A DNA stretch of 64,000 bases from NCBI GenBank assembly GCA_000403315.2, contig KE159636.1, forward strand, positions 1,525,740 through 1,589,739, given 5' to 3'. This document shows positions 59,940-64,000 of the stretch, in pieces. Position 1 is the stretch's first letter, and each line of letters opens with the position of its first letter. Under the pieces are notes generated by a model. The model saw only the letters and a list, made by a program, of their open reading frames with translations. It had not been told where the DNA came from and did not search any database. Source of the DNA: Lachnospiraceae bacterium A2 (GTDB lineage: Bacteria; Bacillota; Clostridia; Lachnospirales; Lachnospiraceae). Made by a program: the position numbers and the translations under genes.

Positions 59940-60511
59940 GGACGCTGTATAAAAATGGGGAGATATCCACACCCATGATTCCATGTTTAATCCTTACAAA
60001 TACAACACTGGAAGATGAAGCGATGCTGTTCGGAACTCAGGATGACGGTAAGACGCCATTGAGGGAGTTTCAGAAGGTTAAGAGCAAATTTATAGGAAAA
60101 GATAAAAAGATTTGCGGACTGGCAGATGCGCTAATGGATTGTGGCATCAGGCTGTTTACAGATGTCCAGGCATATAAAACTATCCGTGAAATTTATGACA
60201 ATACTGATTTAGAGGTGTTTAAGCGGTTCTGCAATGTCATCAGCAAGTCATGGCTGGATGGGACAAAAGCGCAGAGGAAGAATGCCACATGTGGGGATAT
60301 CCTGACAGGGCTGTCCACATTCTATTCAAAATATGCGGATGAGATTGACGACAGGAACCTGATTAAGAAGCTGTCTGAGAAAACCCCGAATTCAGTCAGG
60401 GAGCTGTTTGAAAATTATAAAAATGAGTTAGAGCCGGACAGGAAATACTTAAAGACATTTACAGTGCTTTATAACAAAGGCAGGCGTAAAGGCAGGATTG
60501 ATTATGTATAA
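59909..60511 (+). CDS. DUF6551/ParB-like protein lacking its N-terminal part
   Basis: 200 residues from GTG 59,909 after AAGGGGGA. It starts at DGQARVSSV, which corresponds to the middle (DGQHR) of ParB-like DUF6551 proteins; IPCLILTNTTLEDEAMLFGT and the helical remainder match the C-terminal part. Upstream in the same frame one reads GGRYN and fragments broken by stops, so the N-terminal 60 or so residues were lost or replaced by the overlapping ParB gene. It may be a truncated gene or work with the upstream ParB. Confidence 0.6.
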   Translation: MDGQARVSSVRTLYKNGEISTPMIPCLILTNTTLEDEAMLFGTQDDGKTPLREFQKVKSKFIGKDKKICGLADALMDCGIRLFTDVQAYKTIREIYDNTDLEVFKRFCNVISKSWLDGTKAQRKNATCGDILTGLSTFYSKYADEIDDRNLIKKLSEKTPNSVRELFENYKNELEPDRKYLKTFTVLYNKGRRKGRIDYV

Positions 60512-60749
60512 AGGATCCTTTTACATTAGAAAATATGCAGAATAATTAATATGTAGGGCAAGCCCAAATGGGACAAGCCGTCGGAGCCATAAACTACCGA
60601 AACTTTTAAAATTTATGGTTCTGGCTGGCTGATCCTGGTTATATGGATTATGCGTTAAGATGTGGGATTTTTGGTTGGAGAAAAAGAGAATATATAAGTG
60701 TAAGCGTTGTTGTTGAGGATGATTTTTTGGATTGTGGAGGGAATTGATT
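60512..60749 (+). other. Intergenic region before the RNA polymerase-like gene
   Basis: CCATAAA/TTTATGG (about 60,590-60,625) form a hairpin around CTACCGAAACTTTTAAAA. GGAGGG just before 60,750 is the ribosome site. No clear consensus promoter seen. Confidence 0.35.
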
Positions 60750-63700
60750 ATGAATAAGAACAGGAAACAGATTGAGGATAAAAAACCAAAGAAAGCGCCA
60801 TTGGTATATATCAATAGGGTAGAAATGAAAGAACTGGATGAAAATAATGAGTACGAATTTCTTCCAGACATTATTGATAAAGACGGAAATGTTATCAACA
60901 GGGATGATTTAAGTGAAGATGATAAGAAAAAATATGATAAAGCAGTGACACGCAAAATAAGTCATGATAAAAGAAAGCATATGATACTCACAGCAGAATC
61001 AGAACTGATCCGTATCATCCGTTTCCTGTCAAAAGAAGATGAAGTATCAAAAAGAAAGACAAAAGGAAGCAGGATAAACAGGGATTATGTCGGAAATATG
61101 CTGTCCCTGAAAGTTGGGAGATCGTATACAAAATATAGGGACAAGATGAAAGCATCTAAAGGCATCATTACATATAATGGAAAAAAGTATAAACGGATTA
61201 TTGTGTCATCCAGCCATAGCAGGACACAGAAAGCAATGTTAGTGGCCGAAAACATATGGGATAAAGCAATGGATATTTTGCTATGTGGTATTGATCCCAA
61301 CATAGAATATAAATTCATGTCAAAATGGAATTCCTATATTGGGCTTGCCGCTACAGACAGTATCCCAGTGTCAATGCCTAATATTGTTGTTGTGGATGAT
61401 AAGGAAATATTGATGAAAGCGAAAGTCGATGTTGTCAGGGAGGTTGACACATGGGATAAAAAAGGCAATATTCAGCGTAAGTTCAGTGTGTTATATGACA
61501 AAGTAAAAAGGATTCCTACAAACTTATTTGATGGTGCGGGCATTGTTACAGTAAAAAAAGCAGAAGAATGGAGCAAAGAACTAAATTTAGATTATATCCC
61601 GGCATCATTCCAATTCCGATGTATCCCATGTTTAAAAGGGAAACTGTATACAATGCCGATAGAGGAGTTTGCAAAAACTTATAATGTCAGTAAGATCATT
61701 GATATTAATGGTAAAGAATGGGATTTGTTTACAGATAAGATTGACTGTATTTTAACAAAAAGCCAGTTTAAATTCCATGACATTTATGAGTCTGTGGAAG
61801 CGTGGCGCAAAGAATTTGACAGGGAAGTGCATGGATATAAACGGACATTCAATATATCGGAGTATGATGTGGCTTTTTCAGAATTGGAAGACGCTACCGT
61901 GATGGCATACCAGCCGTTGCAGACATTAACTTTTTCAGAGGATGGCATAAAAAGGTTATGTAATCCAACAGTAAAAAATTATGTTGCTGCATGTAAAAGT
62001 GTGGAAGGATTTTTAAAATTCAGAGGGGTATGCAGTGAGGATGACAAAGAAGACGATATTGAGTGGTTAGAATATCCGCCTTATTACTATGCAATGTATT
62101 ATAACCATTCACTTTTTAATGATGGATTTATTAAAAAGAAGATGAAACAGGACTTGAAATCTGCAAAAGAGAGGGCTTACGTAGGTAAAATTACAGTGAA
62201 AGGGAACTACCAGACATTAACGCCGGATCTGTTTGCGCTGATGCAGCATATATTCGGGCTTCCGGTTACAGGGTTATTGAAATATAACCAGATTTATTCT
62301 AATTACTGGAACCATCATTTAGAAGGTACGCCTTGGGTTGATATCATAAGATCACCGCATATTGCGCAGGAACATTCACCAGTACAAGTTGTGACGAGTG
62401 GGGCAATGGAAAAATGGTTTGTATACCAGAAAACGGGTATTGTCATTGGTGTGTTTGGGAATACGGTTGCATTAAAGGCTAACAGCGCAGATTTTGATGG
62501 GGATCATGTACTTACAGTGGACAGTCCGGTTATCTGCGAAGCGGCAATAAAACAGTTTTCCAATACAATCTACCATGAAAAGACGGAATATCCATATGTA
62601 AAGGGAAAGAAGAAAAATAATATTGTTGTAAGTAACATGGATGAAACCATAGAGTGCGATTATAAGGGCTATAAAAACAATATCGGCAATGTAATTAACC
62701 CGATCTCGGTTTTATGGTCGGTGGGAGGTTCCGGGGAAGTGCAGGATTTTATAAAGGTTATGAGCATCGTAGGATCAATTACGATTGACTACGCAAAACA
62801 TGGGGAAGAAGCGGATATCCCGAAATGCATCCTTATGCTGTTAAAGAAACACCAAAAACCGTATTTTATGAAATACCTGCGTTCCGGCAAGAAGAAAAGA
62901 AGCCAGGAAAAGGAACTGAAAGCAGTTGGGGAGTTGGTAGGCAGTGATATTGAAACGGAGTTGTTTGACAATACGGACTGTACAATGAACCGGATATGCC
63001 ATCATATGGAAGGGCAGATTGGCAGTATTGATATGGATATTAATATTGAAGAAGAATTCCATTGGGAGAGATTAATAGCATCCCTTCCAGATATTACAAG
63101 CTACAGATATAAGAAAGTCAGGGATAAACTAATAGAAATGCAGGAATGGCTCTATGAGATTAATAACGCAAAATATTGTAATACAGAAGACACAAATGAC
63201 AGTGTACAAGAATATAACAAAAATTATGATTTATTGTATGAATATGCAAAAGCTGAACTGCTCGCCATAGTCCGTGACGAAGCTGAATTGCTTGATATGC
63301 TCATCACAATTTATTATTCGGATAAGAAATTCATGGAGAAATACAATGATAAGACTGTTTTGTGGGGCTGTTTTGGTGAACAACTTATTGAGCGTTCTAA
63401 ATGTAATTTTTCATATCTTAGTAATTCAGATATGGACAGGCTGCTTAAAAGAGGCGGGAAGGCGAAAAAACATTTGGAAGATTTGAAAGAATATAGGGAG
63501 AAGAATTTCCAGATATGGGAATTTGAGAATGAAAAGAATGTGGACAGAGAAGTAACTTTATATAAGGAAGACATTCAATGGATCAAAAAGTCAATCCCTA
63601 CAAAAACAGAACGGTGTACGGATTGCAGGAGATTAATGCTGGTGTTGGCTTATATATGCCGGAAATGTGACATAGATGCCATTAGTATTATTCATAATAA

Positions 63701-63965
63701 AAATAACCGTATTACAAAATCGGCATTATGTAAACTTGCTGACATAGACAGAAGATATTTTGACGAAGATATAAAAATATTGGCGGAGTTATGTTTGCTT
63801 GATATATCAGTTGATAAATACAACCATCTGACATTAAAAAACGTACAGATGAACATGGACTGTAATGAAATACTTTTCACTGATATTCATTATAGGAAAT
63901 TAGCAGGCGTTATGAGGGATAAAATAAGAAAAAGTGAAAAATCCGTCAAAAAAGACTGTGCTTAA
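60750..63965 (+). CDS. Single-subunit RNA polymerase-like protein (YonO/QDE-1 type, double-psi barrel)
   Basis: 1071 residues from ATG 60,750. The catalytic motif NSADFDGDHVLTV places three Asp at 581, 583 and 585, the DxDGD metal-binding loop of the second double-psi barrel in RNA polymerase beta-prime, in phage YonO and in cellular RNA-dependent RNA polymerases. N-terminal to it are NLFDGAGIV (258-266) and FQFRCIPCLKGKLYT (about 287), which match the DGxG and QxRxxGxKG elements of that superfamily, and RSPHIAQEHSPVQVV precedes the motif as in YonO/QDE-1. A C-terminal zinc finger (C956, C959, C970, C973) is present. It could transcribe element genes independently of host polymerase. Length exceeds YonO (about 900). 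Confidence 0.8.
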   Translation: MNKNRKQIEDKKPKKAPLVYINRVEMKELDENNEYEFLPDIIDKDGNVINRDDLSEDDKKKYDKAVTRKISHDKRKHMILTAESELIRIIRFLSKEDEVSKRKTKGSRINRDYVGNMLSLKVGRSYTKYRDKMKASKGIITYNGKKYKRIIVSSSHSRTQKAMLVAENIWDKAMDILLCGIDPNIEYKFMSKWNSYIGLAATDSIPVSMPNIVVVDDKEILMKAKVDVVREVDTWDKKGNIQRKFSVLYDKVKRIPTNLFDGAGIVTVKKAEEWSKELNLDYIPASFQFRCIPCLKGKLYTMPIEEFAKTYNVSKIIDINGKEWDLFTDKIDCILTKSQFKFHDIYESVEAWRKEFDREVHGYKRTFNISEYDVAFSELEDATVMAYQPLQTLTFSEDGIKRLCNPTVKNYVAACKSVEGFLKFRGVCSEDDKEDDIEWLEYPPYYYAMYYNHSLFNDGFIKKKMKQDLKSAKERAYVGKITVKGNYQTLTPDLFALMQHIFGLPVTGLLKYNQIYSNYWNHHLEGTPWVDIIRSPHIAQEHSPVQVVTSGAMEKWFVYQKTGIVIGVFGNTVALKANSADFDGDHVLTVDSPVICEAAIKQFSNTIYHEKTEYPYVKGKKKNNIVVSNMDETIECDYKGYKNNIGNVINPISVLWSVGGSGEVQDFIKVMSIVGSITIDYAKHGEEADIPKCILMLLKKHQKPYFMKYLRSGKKKRSQEKELKAVGELVGSDIETELFDNTDCTMNRICHHMEGQIGSIDMDINIEEEFHWERLIASLPDITSYRYKKVRDKLIEMQEWLYEINNAKYCNTEDTNDSVQEYNKNYDLLYEYAKAELLAIVRDEAELLDMLITIYYSDKKFMEKYNDKTVLWGCFGEQLIERSKCNFSYLSNSDMDRLLKRGGKAKKHLEDLKEYREKNFQIWEFENEKNVDREVTLYKEDIQWIKKSIPTKTERCTDCRRLMLVLAYICRKCDIDAISIIHNKNNRITKSALCKLADIDRRYFDEDIKILAELCLLDISVDKYNHLTLKNVQMNMDCNEILFTDIHYRKLAGVMRDKIRKSEKSVKKDCA

Positions 63966-64000
63966 ATGCCTGAAAGTACTGAAAAATAAGGGGTTTTTAA

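Noticed and set aside
1..64000. CRISPR array
   Set aside because: No series of identical 24-40 base repeats with regular spacers was found; the repeats present are operators, REP-like elements and diverged blocks.
21099..64000. Clear assignment of the accessory region as a prophage or a conjugative element
   Set aside because: No integrase, relaxase, type IV secretion, terminase, portal or capsid gene is visible in the window.

Overview
The window looks like a chromosome segment of an anaerobic gut Bacillota, most likely Lachnospiraceae. This rests on strong AGGAGG-type ribosome sites, the hisS-aspS pair, the chvE-mmsA-mmsB sugar transporter under an AraR-type GntR/LacI hybrid repressor, LuxS with Pfs, and AgrC/LytTR-type peptide signalling. 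No species call is possible from sequence reading alone.

Region 1 (1-21,090) is core chromosome. In order it holds: the 3' end of an FAD oxidoreductase whose stop codon was hit, and rebuilt, by an IS4-family insertion; a solute-binding lipoprotein; an ABC exporter (permease and ATPase) with an AgrC-like kinase and LytTR regulator; a 119-bp MITE-like palindrome; hisS-aspS; an XRE regulator; the multiple-monosaccharide transporter with AraR-like operators; an unusual HAD phosphatase-LuxS fusion followed by pfs (the AI-2/S-adenosylhomocysteine recycling pair); and a PAP2 phosphatase. A REP-like palindromic repeat occurs twice and supplies the C-terminus of LuxS in one place.

Region 2 (about 21,099-64,000) is a large integrated or plasmid/phage-like mobile element entered through the 3' end of a tRNA gene. 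It is AT-richer and full of small genes: HU, DUF5659-like proteins, XRE, RHH, LytTR and sigma-70-type regulators, ArdC- and Lar-like antirestriction genes, HNH/AP2 endonucleases, at least five ParB-like genes (several broken), two proteins with C-terminal J domains (one fused to ParB), three toxin-antitoxin candidates (GNAT, Phd-PIN, and a type I hydrophobic peptide with antisense RNA), an IS110 element, a second IS4-family element, and at the far end a 1071-residue single-subunit RNA polymerase-like protein carrying the DFDGD catalytic motif (YonO/QDE-1 type). No integrase, relaxase or capsid gene is visible, so the class of element is undecided.

The RNA content is the most unusual part. Two type I hammerhead ribozymes (38,674-38,733 and 39,067-39,128), with different stem II and III sequences but the same fold, bracket one 98-codon gene. 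A 1.77-kb gene-free stretch (27,318-29,087) is packed with consecutive perfect hairpins and multi-branched stems and lies directly before an HNH/AP2 endonuclease gene. The IS110 element has a long 3' non-coding tail in the place expected for a bridge RNA. Together with the element's own sigma factor and RNA polymerase-like protein this suggests an element with its own transcription and RNA-processing programme; that link is inference.
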